A stretch of DNA of 64,000 nt from Allium sativum (Eukaryota > Streptophyta > Magnoliopsida > Asparagales > Amaryllidaceae), in contig CM060919.1 of assembly GCA_030737875.1 (NCBI GenBank), forward strand, positions 809,101,660-809,165,659, read 5' to 3'. Shown in pieces: positions 1 through 11,294 of the stretch. The notes under the pieces are model-generated. The model ran no database searches and was not told where the DNA came from. It was given only the letters and a program-made list of their open reading frames with translations. The position numbers and the translations under genes were made by a program. Position 1 is the first letter of the stretch; each line of letters opens with the position of its first letter.

Positions 1-821
1 CAACCCGTCCTAAAAGAGTAGGTCTGATCTCTAAAGATGCTACCAAACCGGGTATAAAGTTAACGGAAGGTCTGAAATCAAACATCGAGATAAATTCCAA
101 GCTTCGTCGTTCCACGAACAATGGACTCAAGGACAACCTTTTTCTGCTTAAGGCGTCTGCCACCACGTTACCCTTGCCAGGGGTATATGCTATCTCAAAA
201 TCATAGGATGCTAAGAACTCCATCCACCTTTGTTGCCTTAAGTTCAAATCCTTTTGAGAAAACAAGTACTTCAATGATTTGTGGTCAGTGAACAATTCGA
301 ACCTCTCGCCAAGAAGATAATGGCGCCAAGTCTTAAGCGCAAAAACAATAGCGACCAACTCTAGATCATGTGTAGGGTAATTTTTCTCATGCGCTCTCAA
401 CTGCCTTCCCCCATAGGCTATTACCCTTCCCTCTTGCATTAAGACTGCGCCTAGTCCTGTCCCACAAGCATCGGTATAAACAACAAATGGCTTACTCCCA
501 TCTGGCAACACTAAGACTGGAGTAGTGGTTAAAGCTCTCTTTAATCGTTGGAACGCATCATCACAATCTACGTCCCATGTGAAGACTAGATTCTTCTTCG
601 TCAAGCGAGTTAATGGGGTTGATATCTTCGCGAAGTCCTTGATAAACTTCCTATAGTAGCCAGCCAACCCCAAGAAACTCCTCACCTCGGTAGCATTCTT
701 CGGAACCTTCCAATCTTGGATGGATACTACCTTAGCGGGATCCACAACTATCCCTTCCTTAGAGACCACGTGCCCTAAGAACCGCACTTCCTTCCTCCAA
801 AAGTGACATTTAGAGAATTTA
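1..821 (-). pseudogene. Outer Tekay-type element: RT C-terminus, RNase H and start of the linker (left part)
   Basis: The minus strand from 821 down to 1 reads through the end of the reverse transcriptase palm and thumb (FSKCHFW, then [17 protein letters not shown]), the Ty3 RNase H domain ([51 protein letters not shown]) and the start of the linker to integrase. No stop was seen in the parts translated. This is the downstream half of the polyprotein whose upstream half lies at 10,771-12,879. The two were separated when the element at 822-10,770 inserted into the RT. The rest of integrase and the 3' LTR lie left of the window. The lineage follows from similarity to the neighbouring chromovirus pol. 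Known of the family: replication from an RNA copy in cytoplasmic particles, then nuclear integration. Confidence 0.85.
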
Positions 822-2139
822 TGTGACGACCGCCCATAACCCCCGCACTAAGCAAGAGGAATAATGCGCTGAAAGGCGTGCCAGGCTGCTATGGACGATC
901 ATCATAGTAAGTGAACACATCGAAACCTGTCGTAGAACTCACAGCGCAAGGATAAAATATAATAGAACATATACAACAGGTGATAGTAATGAGGTATCAT
1001 ATAGCAAACTTTTGAAACTCTTTCAAACATCCCGAAAGATTATCCAACTGATATCCAAGTTTGTACATAAGGCCTCACTACAACTCTCAAGCAACTCAAA
1101 CAGCGGAAACAGAAATACTAGATAGAATAAAACTGGTACGCCAGCCTCCTGCTCGTCATCGCTCAGCTTCCTCGTATCACTAAGCTCCATTACCTGTAAC
1201 CTGCTACTTAGTCTGCCCATCCACAACCGGATGAACAACCCAAGGTAATAAGAGGAGACATAGAACCTTGAGTCAGACAATAGTCTTAGTGAGCGATAAT
1301 ACAGCTAACAAACTTCAACAAGAAAGCATATGAGAATGGGTAAATGAACAACTAATCTACCCACATCACCAGATAAGAACTCAACCTTATCTTCCCCACA
1401 TCGGACAGTGATAGCCTTTACACCAAGCATTTCAACCATTCATCCATAGAAACCAGAACACCCATTCAATCATAGAGAACACACATAACATCCAGATTAT
1501 ATAAGTCTACACAGACAACCCTAATCGAGTTTAACATTCCTCAAGTACCCTCGCCAGAGGCCTAAACCAATATCACTTAAGCACTCAAAGAACATCTCCC
1601 TCGACTTTGGATAATCTATGTGAGATAGTACAAACAGAACAAACAATCATCCATAACCGACTCTGGCTATCACCGCCAATCCTGCTTCGAAACCATCATT
1701 ATCATATGACGGCCAACCTTGCCATATGTCAAGGGCTAATGATAACCCCAGTTCTAGCATGAACTCCATATGCCCAACCTTGGCAATGTCCAACCTTGAC
1801 ACTAGGCCTTTCCCCAACCAGAAAGACCCAGGGTACTCGACCAACAACCGGTCTTTTGGGCCTTTCAACGATACCCATCGTACCCCTGCTTTGAGCCTGC
1901 TAGAACTTACGACAACGATGACTTCTCGGCCTTCGCATCTCTAATCGTCCAACCTTGACGACGTTTCATAGCTCAAGCAACCTTCTCGAGCAGCCATTAT
2001 CCACCAACTCACGACCTTTGAGTTGTCTCCGCATTCGTTGTTCCACCTTGATCAACGAACACATTCATCACTTCGAGTCTTCCTACTTGAATCACCTCGA
2101 AGTTACGTCATCACTAGAAGTGTCCGATCAGAAATTTCC

Positions 2140-2700
2140 ACTAGAAATGCCGACCAGACCCATTCTGGACCGACCAGACCTCTTCCGGTACTTCTAGACC
2201 GATCAGACCCCCTGGACCGACCAGACCTTCCTTTGCTCCTCCTGGACCGACCGGGACCCTCCTGAGCCAACCAGACTCCCTCCTCAGCCTTCTGGACCGA
2301 TCAAACCGACCAGCTCCAAGACCCAGTCAAAACCGACCAGAATTGCTCCAGAACGACCAGTCAAAACCGACCAGCATTGCTCCAGAACGACCAATCAAAA
2401 CCGACCAGCATTGCTCCAGAACGACCAATCAAAACCAACCAGCATTGCTCCAGAACGACCAATCAAAACTGACCCCGATGCCTCTATTCCAACCAACCAG
2501 CTCCCTGACTTGCTCCCCAAGCCATAACGTGACCGACCACCTCAGTCCAGACCCTTCTGGACCGACCAGAGCCATCAGACCGCCTCAACCGACCCGACTA
2601 GCTCCAAAACCGACCAGAATGCCACCATCTGAAACCGACCAGAAACACTTCTGCTCCTTCTGGACCGACCAACTTAAACCGACTAGAAACCTGCACATCT
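2140..2700. repeat. Degenerate GACCGACCAG minisatellite with a 34-bp tandem block in the LTR
   Basis: The decamer GACCGACCAG and close variants recur many times. Within it, about 2,331-2,475, a 34-bp unit containing CAGCATTGCTCCAGAACGAC is repeated in tandem. The 5' LTR copy (about 9,413-9,525) has one unit fewer, which accounts for nearly all of the 35-bp LTR length difference. Confidence 0.85.
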
Positions 2701-3330
2701 CCAATTCGACTCCGATTTCGACCAAAACTTCGCCAAACGACGAATCCGACGAAACCAGCTTATCCGATTCATCCAAACGCAATCAAAAACATGTTATGCA
2801 ACCAACAATATCATCAATCTAACAATTTCCATCAAAACACATAAATTTCCCAAAACATGATAAGTGAATCATATGAACATAAAAACGGATCTAACTTGCA
2901 TAATCTTGAGAAAAATCATAAAATTAACCATTTAAATTATCTAGATCAGATCCTAAGGTGATTCATATATAAAATGGACTTAGCATGGTGTGGATCTAAG
3001 GAAAATAACATGGAAATGATGAAATTAACATCCTAAAACCCATATACTTGCATGAATCCGAATGAGAGATGTAAATCACTCACCAACTATCCAAATCTAA
3101 GCAAAAGCAATGAAAACGCAATCCGGACAGCGAACACTTCGAATCAAACTCTTCAATCCGATGAATTCGCCCTTGAGACAATGTAGATCTAGCCTCTTAT
3201 GGTGTAGATCTTCGATTTCCCTCCTTGGATTTTGGAATTTTAATGGTGGAAAGATGTTAGAGGAAGAAGGAGATCAAAGCCTCCCCATAAGAGAATGGAA
3301 AATGCCAACCTTTCTCCATACCCCTTACCC

Positions 3331-3341
3331 CCTATTTATAG
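3331..3341 (-). promoter_or_regulatory. TATA-like box of the 3' LTR
   Basis: Minus strand CTATAAATAGG, about 380 bp inside the LTR. The same box sits at the equivalent place in the 5' LTR (10,381-10,391), and similar boxes occur at 15,541-15,550 and 50,025-50,034 in the other Tekay-type LTRs, which supports it as the core promoter position. Confidence 0.6.
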
Positions 3342-3721
3342 TCTCCACCCACCCTCTAATGGGCCTTCTCCAAATCAGCCCATTAGCCTTCCAAAACCTG
3401 AACAACCAACTGAAAAACCTTAAAACAGCGATTTCTCCCAAACCGCTGAACCAAATCCTTAATGTAACCACTCTACGGAAAGGGAATCATCAATTCCTTT
3501 CCAATGGCACAGGTCTCACCCTCTGATTCGACCTGAGTCAAAAGTTATGCCCAGTACAAGACTGACAGGGGCAAAATGGTCACAAACAAAATCGGTAAAA
3601 ATTATGGACATGTCACACATCCCCATAAGCAACATATCAAAAGATGAGAATGATCCAACCCTCAGGGAATAAAATAAAAATATTTTACGATCTTCCGATA
3701 CGTAAAATGCGGGCTGTTACA

Positions 3722-3732
3722 TTCTCCCCCCC
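3722..3732 (-). promoter_or_regulatory. Polypurine tract of the younger Tekay-type element
   Basis: Minus strand AGGGGGGAGAA directly precedes the 3' LTR start TGTAACAGCC. A polypurine run here is the expected plus-strand primer site and fixes the element on the minus strand. Confidence 0.85.
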
Positions 3733-3921
3733 TTAAGAATTTCGCCCCCGAAATTCCAAGCAAACACAAGCAACCACAACAATTCCGCATGCCTATCATC
3801 CATGAGAAGCCAATCCTATCATCCAAACTAGGAACCATCAAGCCATACATCCATAGCCTTATCCTAGCACGCGGAATTCTATCAAACAACAACAAGATAC
3901 AACGATATAACGATGATACAA

Positions 3922-4989
3922 TCAAAGGGTCCTACCGATGAAAAGTTCTGGATGAGTCGCCTTCATGCTCTCTTCCGTCTCCCATGTACAATCGTCGCCA
4001 TCTTCACTCCATTGTACCTTGACTAGCTTAACCGTCTTCCTCCTAAGCTGTTTCGTATCATTTCCCACAACACGAAGTGGCATACGAGGTTTCGCAACTG
4101 CGGTCTCGACTTCTAAATCTTCATACTGTTCTGGAGATACCACCACATTCGAGTCGTGCAAAAACTTTCGTAGAAACGACACATGGAAAACATTATGCAC
4201 ACTCGACATCTTCTCGGGTAACTCCAACCTATATGCGAGCTTTCCTATTCGCTCGACTATCGAAAATGGTCCAACAAACCTAGGAGCCAACTTTCCTTTA
4301 CTTCCGAATCGAACCATATGCTTTAACGGTGAAATCTTCACAAAAACCATATCACCTACGTCGAATTCTAAATCCTTACGACACTTATCGGCGTAACTCT
4401 TTTGACGATCTTGGGCCGCTTTCATTCGTTGCCGAACAATTTTGATACAACCCGAGGTTTCTCTAATCATCTCGGGCCCAAGTACCAACTTATCTCCAGT
4501 TTCTAACCAACAAGCTGGAGAATTGCACGGCCTTCCATACAACGCTTCGTATGGTGCCATCCCAATACTCGACTGGTAGCTATTATTATACGCAAACTCA
4601 ACCAGATGCAGATGGTCTTCCCATGATCCTCCGAAGTCTATCACACAAGCCCTCAGGAGATCTACTAAAACTCGGTTGACTCTCTCGGTATGACCATCAG
4701 TTTGGGGATGGTATGCCGTACTTAAGCACAACTCGGTTCCCAAAGCTTCTTGCAAACTTTTCCAAAATCCACTCGTGAACAATGGATCCCGGTCACTTAC
4801 TATACTCTTTGGGACACCATGGAATCGAACTATCCATTTCACATAAAGCTCAGCCAATTTTGACGCTGTCCTAGTCGTCTTGACAGGAATAAATCTCGCA
4901 CTTTTGGTCAAACGATCCACAATGACCCAAATCCCTTCATTCCCTGCCCTAGTTCTAGGTAGTCCATCGATATCTGCTCCCACTTCCAC
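3922..4989 (-). pseudogene. Integrase catalytic core and C-terminal chromodomain-like tail (younger Tekay)
   Basis: A 355-codon open frame covers the retroviral integrase core and tail. The D,D35E triad is visible: Asp in [10 protein letters not shown] (about residue 25), Asp in IVSDRDPLF (66) and Glu in HTERVNR (102). It continues through the YEALYGRPC region and GKLAPRFVGPF to a C-terminal module (about 300-350, VKLVKVQW...CTWETEE...HPELF). That module resembles the chromodomain-like tail of Tekay/Del chromoviruses, thought to guide insertion into heterochromatin. The frame differs from the upstream RNase H-integrase frame, and the join near 4,965-4,985 is broken, so no complete polyprotein is made. 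All catalytic residues are kept in this piece. Confidence 0.88.
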
Positions 4990-5819
4990 GTAGAAACCTC
5001 TAATGGCTGAAGTAAACCACTCGGCTTCTTCTGTTCAGCTTTCACTAACTGACAGTTCATACACTTGGAAATGAATTTTCCAATATCTCTTTTCATCCCT
5101 TCCCAGTAGTAGACTCGCTTCATGTCCTGATACATTTTATTACCACCGGGATGAATCGTTAGCTTCGAGTGATGACATTCTCTCAGAACCTCATCCCTCA
5201 ATCCGTCGACATCAGGAACAACTAATCGTCCTTGCTTTCGAAGCCAGCCTTCTCGGTCGACCTCGAACTCCTTATCCTCTGGTTTCAGTTTCTGAATGGA
5301 CTCGACAAGCTTCGCATCTTTCTTTTGGCCCTCGCCAATCCTTTCGATAAGAGTAGGCCTTATCGACAAGCTTGCCAATATTTCAGGTTCCAACTCACAC
5401 CTTGGCCTGAAATCGAACCTTGCCAAATACTCGAGGCCCTTCCATTCCGAAAACATCGCTCCCAAACTTGCGTGTCTTCGACTCAATGCATCTGCAACTG
5501 CATTGCCTTTGCCAGGAGTATAGGCTATCCCAAAATCATACGATGCCAGAAACTCTAACCATCGTTGCTGCCGAAGATTCAAATCCTTTTGGGAGAAAAG
5601 ATACTTCAATGACTTGTGATCCGTAAACAACTCGAATCGTACTCCCAACAGGTAATGTCTCCACATCTTCAGAGCAAACACAATCGCTGCTAACTCCAAA
5701 TCATGAGTTGGATATTTTCTCTCATGCGGCTTTAGCTGTCGACTTGCGTAAGCCACTACCTTATCCTTCTGCATTAGTACCGCATGCATCCGTGTACACC
5801 ACCATCTCTTTATTCCCAC
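4908..5819 (-). pseudogene. RNase H and integrase zinc-binding domain (younger Tekay)
   Basis: This frame carries RNase H from [20 protein letters not shown] through [18 protein letters not shown] and [13 protein letters not shown]. The linker follows, then the integrase HHCC zinc-binding domain ([12 protein letters not shown] ... KCMNCQ). Its start lies in a different frame from the RT ORF: the segment between VVYTDA and VLMQ, which should encode a short glycine-rich stretch, carries a deletion near 5,775-5,790 that shifts the frame. A second frame break near 4,970 separates it from the integrase core. The pieces are collinear with a normal Ty3 pol, so these look like secondary lesions rather than a different gene. 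Confidence 0.85.
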
Positions 5820-7722
5820 TTGGGATGGTCAACACAGGTGCACTTGTCAATCTCTCCTTCAAGATTCCGAACGCTTGTTCACACTTCACATCCCATGTAA
5901 ACACTTGGTTCTTTTTCGTCAATCCTGTTAATGGTGCAGCTATCTTGGAGAAATCCTTGATAAACCTTTGGTAATAACCAGCCAACCCAAGGAAACTCCG
6001 AACATCCGTCGCATTCTTAGGTCTATCCCAGTCCTGGATTGCTGCCACTTTAGCGGGGTCAACCGCTATACCTTTCCCAGAAACAACATGACCCAAGAAC
6101 CTCACTTCATCCTTCCAGAAGTGACACTTTGAGAACTTAGCTTTAAGCTGATGCTTTTGCAAGATCTCTAACACAACTCTCAAGTGCGTCTTATGTTCTT
6201 CCACATTTCTGGAGTAAACCAGTATATCATCCACGAACACAAGCACGAACTTATTCAACTGATCTCTGAACACTCTATTCATAAGATCCACAAAATACGC
6301 GGGCGCGTTAGTCAACCCGAATGGCATCACCAACCACTCGAAAAATCCGGACGGTGTCCTAAAAGCAGTCTTTGGCACACTATCCTTAGCTACTCTCAAC
6401 TGGTGAAATCCCGTTGCCAAATCCATCTGAGAAAACACTTTGGCTTCGTGAAGCTGATCGAACAAGTCACCAATCCTTGGCAACAGATACTTGTTCTTCT
6501 TAGTCACCTTGTTCAGCTCACGATAGTCCACACACAGCCTTAACGAGCCATCTGCTTTAGTTGCAAACACGACTGGTGCACCCCACTCGGAAACACTCCT
6601 CCGAATGAAACCTTTTCCCAAAAGGTCTCTAACTTGCACCTCCAACTCTCGCTGTTCCTTAGGCGCCATCCGCCTAAGTGGCATAACAATTGGTCTCGCA
6701 CCCTCGACCAAATCGATCCTAAACTCGATCTCGCGATGCGGCGGCAACCCTTTGACCTCGTCAAAGACATCTACATACTCATTAGTGATCAACACTGATG
6801 ATAGGTCTTCCTGTGGAATCCCAAGCGAATATAGATAACTTACGAAGACCCCGTCTTCGCGCTTACATCTAATCAACACCTTTCGCCCTTCCACATCCCC
6901 GACCCTCACCTCTAGCTTCTCGCAATTCACCCTTGCCGCATACTTCTTGAGCCAATCCATGCCCAAGATGATCCCATACCCAGCGAAGTTAAGAACAAAG
7001 CAATCACACATGAAAGAGCAACCATGACTCAATAATACTAGACCATGGCAAATCATGCACAAACTGGACGAACCCCCAACTGGATTTGTCACGATCAATG
7101 GCCTATCACAAATCTCGGGTTCCAAACCCAAGACAAATTTCTCATTCTTCTGATAGGGTGTATCAATGTATGAACGAGCATATCTAGATAAAGCTTCAAA
7201 ATCAGAAATGTAGTCAAGCACTGATCTGCCATTCTGCTTCAACTCTACGAACTTCTTGAAGAGAACGGACTTTTGAGCAGTGGAGATAAACTTTGCTTCA
7301 AACTTAGCTTGGAATTGCTCCCATGAAATCTCCTCTTCCGGAGTCTCGAGTATAACAGAATTCCACCATTCCATGGCCTTGCTTTGCAGCTGCCTTGATG
7401 CAAGCTTTCTCTTCATTGCATCTTCAATACCCAAGTCTCCAAAGATTCGAACACATGAATCCATCCACCTCTGAACCTCTTCAGCTGGTTCAGTTCCCTT
7501 GAATGGTTTCCCTCCTAGAGATATAAAGTCCTTGCACATCTTTGCAAAATCTATTCTAGGAACTCGCACCCCTACATCTATCGTGGTCGCCACTGGAGCG
7601 GGCACCCTTCGCATAATTGCTTCTGCCATGGCTTCAAACATGGCCGGGTAATCTGGCACACCACCATTTCCCCCTCCAGTATTAGCTCTCCTAACAGCGT
7701 GCCTTGATGGTCGTCTACTCAT
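5761..7722 (-). pseudogene. Gag - truncated protease - reverse transcriptase fusion (younger Tekay)
   Basis: A 653-codon ORF starts at an ATG (7,722) about 170 bp downstream of the primer site. Residues ~1-205 are a Ty3 Gag domain ([47 protein letters not shown]). At about residue 205 (near 7,105) the sequence jumps to the second half of the protease ([22 protein letters not shown]). The rest of Gag, its zinc knuckles and the protease Asp-Ser/Thr-Gly site are missing. The fusion stays in frame and runs into a complete-looking RT ([28 protein letters not shown] box near residue 495, [11 protein letters not shown]). It ends early by frameshift at RNase H. The deletion should block particle maturation, so recent insertion implies helper proteins. 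Confidence 0.88.
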
Positions 7723-7890
7723 TCTAAATCTGAAATTTAGAATAGTTAGCCACTTCCAAGAAAACTGCTAAAAGAACACAACCGCTACTACTATATATGC
7801 TAATATATATAGTAACATCCAACTGAAATCTACAAATACGTCCCTAATACGCAATTACGTCTTTGAACTTTAGCCAAAATCGTTGACCAG

Positions 7891-7903
7891 AGCTCTGATA
7901 CCA
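7891..7903 (-). promoter_or_regulatory. Primer-binding site for initiator-Met tRNA (younger Tekay)
   Basis: Minus strand TGGTATCAGAGCT, two bases downstream of the 5' LTR end. It matches the 3' end complement of plant initiator methionine tRNA, the usual primer of plant LTR elements. Confidence 0.9.
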
Positions 7904-7905
7904 AA

Positions 7906-10770
7906 TGAGACGACCGCCCATAACCCCCGCACTAAGCAAGAGGAATAATGCGCTGAAAGGCGTGCCAGGCTGCTATGGACGATCATCATAGTAAGTGAAC
8001 ACATCGAAACCTGTCGTAGAACTCACAGCGCAAGGATAAAATATAATAGAACATATACAACAGGTGATAGTAATGAGGTATCATATAGCAAACTTTTGAA
8101 ACTCTTTCAAACATCCCGAAAGATTATCCAACTGATATCCAAGTTTGTACATAAGGCCTCACTACAACTCTCAAGCAACTCAAACAGCGGAAACAGAAAT
8201 ACTAGATAGAATAAAACTGGTACGCCAGCCTCCTGCTCATCATCGCTCAGCTTCCTCGTATCACTAAGCTCCATTACCTGTAATCTGCTACTTAGTCTGC
8301 CCATCCACAACCGGATGAACAACCCAAGGTAATAAGAGGAGACATAAAACCTTGAGTCAGACAATAGTCTTAGTGAGCGATAATACAACTAACAAACTTC
8401 AACAAGAAAGCATATGAGAATGGGTAAATGAACAACTTATCTACCCACATCACCAGAGAAGAACTCAACCTTATCTTCCCCACATCGGACAGTGATAGCC
8501 TTTACACCAAGCATTTCAACCATTCATCCATAGAAACCAGAACACCCATTCAATCATAGAGAACACACATAACATCCAGATTATATAAGTCTCACACAGA
8601 CAACCCTAATCGAGTTTAACATTCCTCAAGTACCCTCGCCAGAGTCCTAAACCAATATCACTTAAGCACTCAAAGAACATCTCCCTCGACTTTGGATAAT
8701 CTATGTGAGATAGTACAAACAGAACAAACAATCATCCATAACCGACTCTGGCTATCACCGCCAATCCTGCTTCGAAACCATCATTATCGTATGACGGCCA
8801 ACCTTGCCATATGTCAAGGGCTAATGATAACCCCAGTTCTAGCATGAACTCCATATGCCCAACCTTGGCAATGTCCAACCTTGACACTAGGCCTTTCCCC
8901 AACCAGAAAGACCCAGGGTACTCGACCAACAACCGGTCTTTTGGGCCTTTCAACGATACCCATCGTACCCCTGCTTTGAGCTTGCTAGAACTTACGACAA
9001 CGATGACTTCTCGGCCTTCGCATCTCTAATCGTCCAACCTTGACGACGTTTCATAGCTCAAGCAACCTTCTCGAGCAGCCATTATCCACCAACTCACGAC
9101 CTTTGAGTTGTCTCCGCATTCGTTGTTCCACCTTGATCAACGAACACATTCATCACTTCGAGTCTTCCTACTTGAATCACCTCGAAGTTACGTCATCACT
9201 AGAAGTGTCCGATCAGAAATTTCCACTAGAAATGCCGACCAGACCCATTCTGGACCGACCAGACCTCTTCCGGTACTTCTAGATCGATCAGACCCCCTGG
9301 ACCGACCAGACCTCCCTTTGCTCCTCCTGGACCGACCAGGACCCTCCTGAGCCGACCAGACTCCCTCCTCAGCCTTCTGGACCGATCAAACCGACCAGCT
9401 CCAAGACCCAGTCAAAACCGACCAGAATTGCTCCAGAACGACCAGTCAAAACCGACCAGCATTGCTCCAGAACGACCAATCAAAACCGACCAGCATTGCT
9501 CCAGAACGACCAATCAAAACCGACCCCGGTGCCTCTATTCCAACCAACCAGCTCCCTGACTTGCTCCCCAAGCCATAACGTGACCGACCACCTCAGTCCA
9601 GACCCTTCTGGACCGACCAGAGCCATCAGACCGCCTCAACCGACCCGACTAGCTCCAAAACCGACCAGAATGCCACCATCTGAAACCGACCAGAAACACT
9701 TCTGCTCCTTCTGGACCGACCAGCTTAAAACGACCAGAAACCTGCACATCTCCAATTCGACTCCGATTTCGACCAAAACTTCGCCAAACGACGAATCCGA
9801 TGAAACCAGCTTATCCGATTCATCCAAACGCAATCACAAACATGTTATGCAACCAACAATATCATCAATCTAACAATTTCCATCAAAACACATAAATTTC
9901 CCAAAACATGATAAGTGAATCATATGAACATAAAAACGGATCTAACTTGCATAATCTTGAGAAAAATCATAAAATTAACCATTTAAATTATCTAGATCAG
10001 ATCCTAAGGTGATTCATATATAAAATGGACTTAGCATGGTGTGGATCTAAGGAAAATAACATGGAAATGATGAAATTAACATCCTAAAACCCATATACTT
10101 GCATGAATCCGAATGAGAGATGTAAATCACTCACCAATTATCCAAATCTAAGCAAAAGCAATGAAAACGCAATCCGGACAGCGAACACTTCGAATCAAAC
10201 TCTTCAATCCGATGAATTCGCCCTTGAGACAATGTAGATCTAGCCTCTTATGGTGTAGATCTTCGATTTCCCTCCTTGGATTTTGGAATTTTAATGGTGG
10301 AAAGATGTTAGAGGAAGAAGGAGATCAAAGCCTCCCCATAAAGAATGGAAAATGCCAACCTTTCTCCATACCCCTTACCCCCTATTTATAGTCTCCACCC
10401 ACCCTCTAATGGGCCTTCTCCAAATCAGCCCATTAGCCTTCCAAAACCTGAACAGCCAACTGAAAAACCTTAAACAGCGATTTCTCCCAAACCGCTGAAC
10501 CAAATCCTTAATGTAACCACTCTACGGAAAGGGAATCATAAATTCCTTTACAATGGCACAGGTCTCACCCTCTGATTCGACCTGAGTCAAAAGTTATGCC
10601 CAGTACAAGACTGACAGGGGCAAAATGGTCACAAACAAAATCGGTAAAAATTATGGACATGTCACACATCCCCATAAGCAACATATCAAAAGATGAGAAT
10701 GATCCAACCCTCAGGGAATAAAATAAAAATATTTTACGATCTTCCGATACGTAAAATGCGGGCTGTTACA
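7906..10770 (-). repeat. 5' LTR of the younger Tekay-type element
   Basis: 2,865-bp direct repeat of 822-3,721. Scattered substitutions and a few indels separate the two, roughly 1% by eye, plus the loss or gain of one 34-bp tandem unit. It is flanked on its outer side by the target duplication ACTTA. Confidence 0.95.
10381..10391 (-). promoter_or_regulatory. TATA-like box of the 5' LTR (younger Tekay)
   Basis: Minus strand CTATAAATAGG, 380 bp inside the 5' LTR. Transcription would start just downstream and yield a leader of about 2.5 kb before gag. The position is inferred from the box only. Confidence 0.6.
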
Positions 10771-11294
10771 ACTTAGCCTTAAGGCTATGCGCTCGAAGAG
10801 TCTCCAACACTTCCCTAAGATGTAGGGCATGCTCTTCTTCACTCTTAGAAAAGACTAAGATGTCATCCACAAAGACCACCACGAACTTATTAAGGTACTC
10901 CCTGAACACCCTACTCATCAGATCAACAAAGTATGCGGGGGCGTTCATCAAACCAAATGGCATCACAAGCCACTCATAAAAACCATCCGGAGTCCTAAAG
11001 GCAGTCTTGTCTATGCTATCCTCAGCCACTCTCAACTGATGAAACCCCGTGGCTAAGTCCAACTGCGAAAACACTGAGGCGCCAACCAACTGATCAAAGA
11101 GATCATCAATCCTCGGCAATGGGTGTCTATTCTTCTTTGTAAGCTTGTTGAGTTCTCTATAGTCTACACAAAGTCTGAGGGACCCATCCGCCTTCGTGGC
11201 AAAAACCACTGGAGCACCCCACTCCGATATACTTCGTCTTATGAACCCCTTCTCAAGCAACTCCCCTACTTGCTTATTGAGTTCCCTCCTCTCA
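10771..11294 (-). pseudogene. Outer Tekay-type element: RT fingers and palm (upstream half)
   Basis: The minus-strand frame holds the first half of reverse transcriptase: [57 protein letters not shown] and the catalytic FVDD box ([11 protein letters not shown]). It stops at SLKAKL exactly where the younger element is inserted and resumes at 821. It is out of frame with the gag-protease ORF because one base is missing near 11,292-11,295. Restoring the expected reading of the conserved MAP...R/E-rich motif needs a one-base insertion there. The RT catalytic residues are intact in what remains. Confidence 0.88.

Larger units (their letters stand above)
822..3721 (-). repeat. 3' LTR of the younger Tekay-type element
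   Basis: 2,900-bp direct repeat of 7,906-10,770. In sense orientation it begins next to the polypurine tract and ends at the target duplication. It holds a TATA-like box about 380 bp from its start, then a long R/U5 rich in GACCGACCAG-type short repeats. The apparent short ORFs inside (for example around 1,650-1,870 and 3,110-3,526) recur only because the LTR is duplicated, and none resembles a protein family. Confidence 0.95.
822..10770 (-). mobile_element. Younger full-length Tekay/Del-type Ty3/gypsy element inserted in the outer element
   Basis: Complete LTR-to-LTR element, 9,949 bp: 3' LTR 822-3,721, internal region 3,722-7,905, 5' LTR 7,906-10,770. The LTRs run TGTAACAGCC to GTCACA (3' copy) or GTCTCA (5' copy) on the minus strand. 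A 5-bp target duplication flanks it: ACTTA at 10,771-10,775 and ATTTA (one C to T change) at 817-821. Removing the element restores a continuous RT frame in the host element, which confirms the insertion point. The LTRs look about 99% identical by eye, so it is much younger than its host. The internal region has a gag-protease deletion and two frame breaks, so the copy is defective. Confidence 0.95.

Noticed and set aside
2140..2480. CRISPR-like regular repeats
   Set aside because: Units are contiguous tandem repeats without unique spacers, in plant LTR DNA.
1647..2822. Several overlapping short ORFs, repeated at 8,732-9,873
   Set aside because: They lie in the LTRs of the younger Tekay element, recur only because the LTR is duplicated, overlap on both strands and are compositional products of the GACCGACCAG repeat.
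3110..3526. 138-codon plus-strand ORF in the LTR
   Set aside because: The equivalent frame in the other LTR is broken by small indels and has no family resemblance; it lies in U3/leader DNA.
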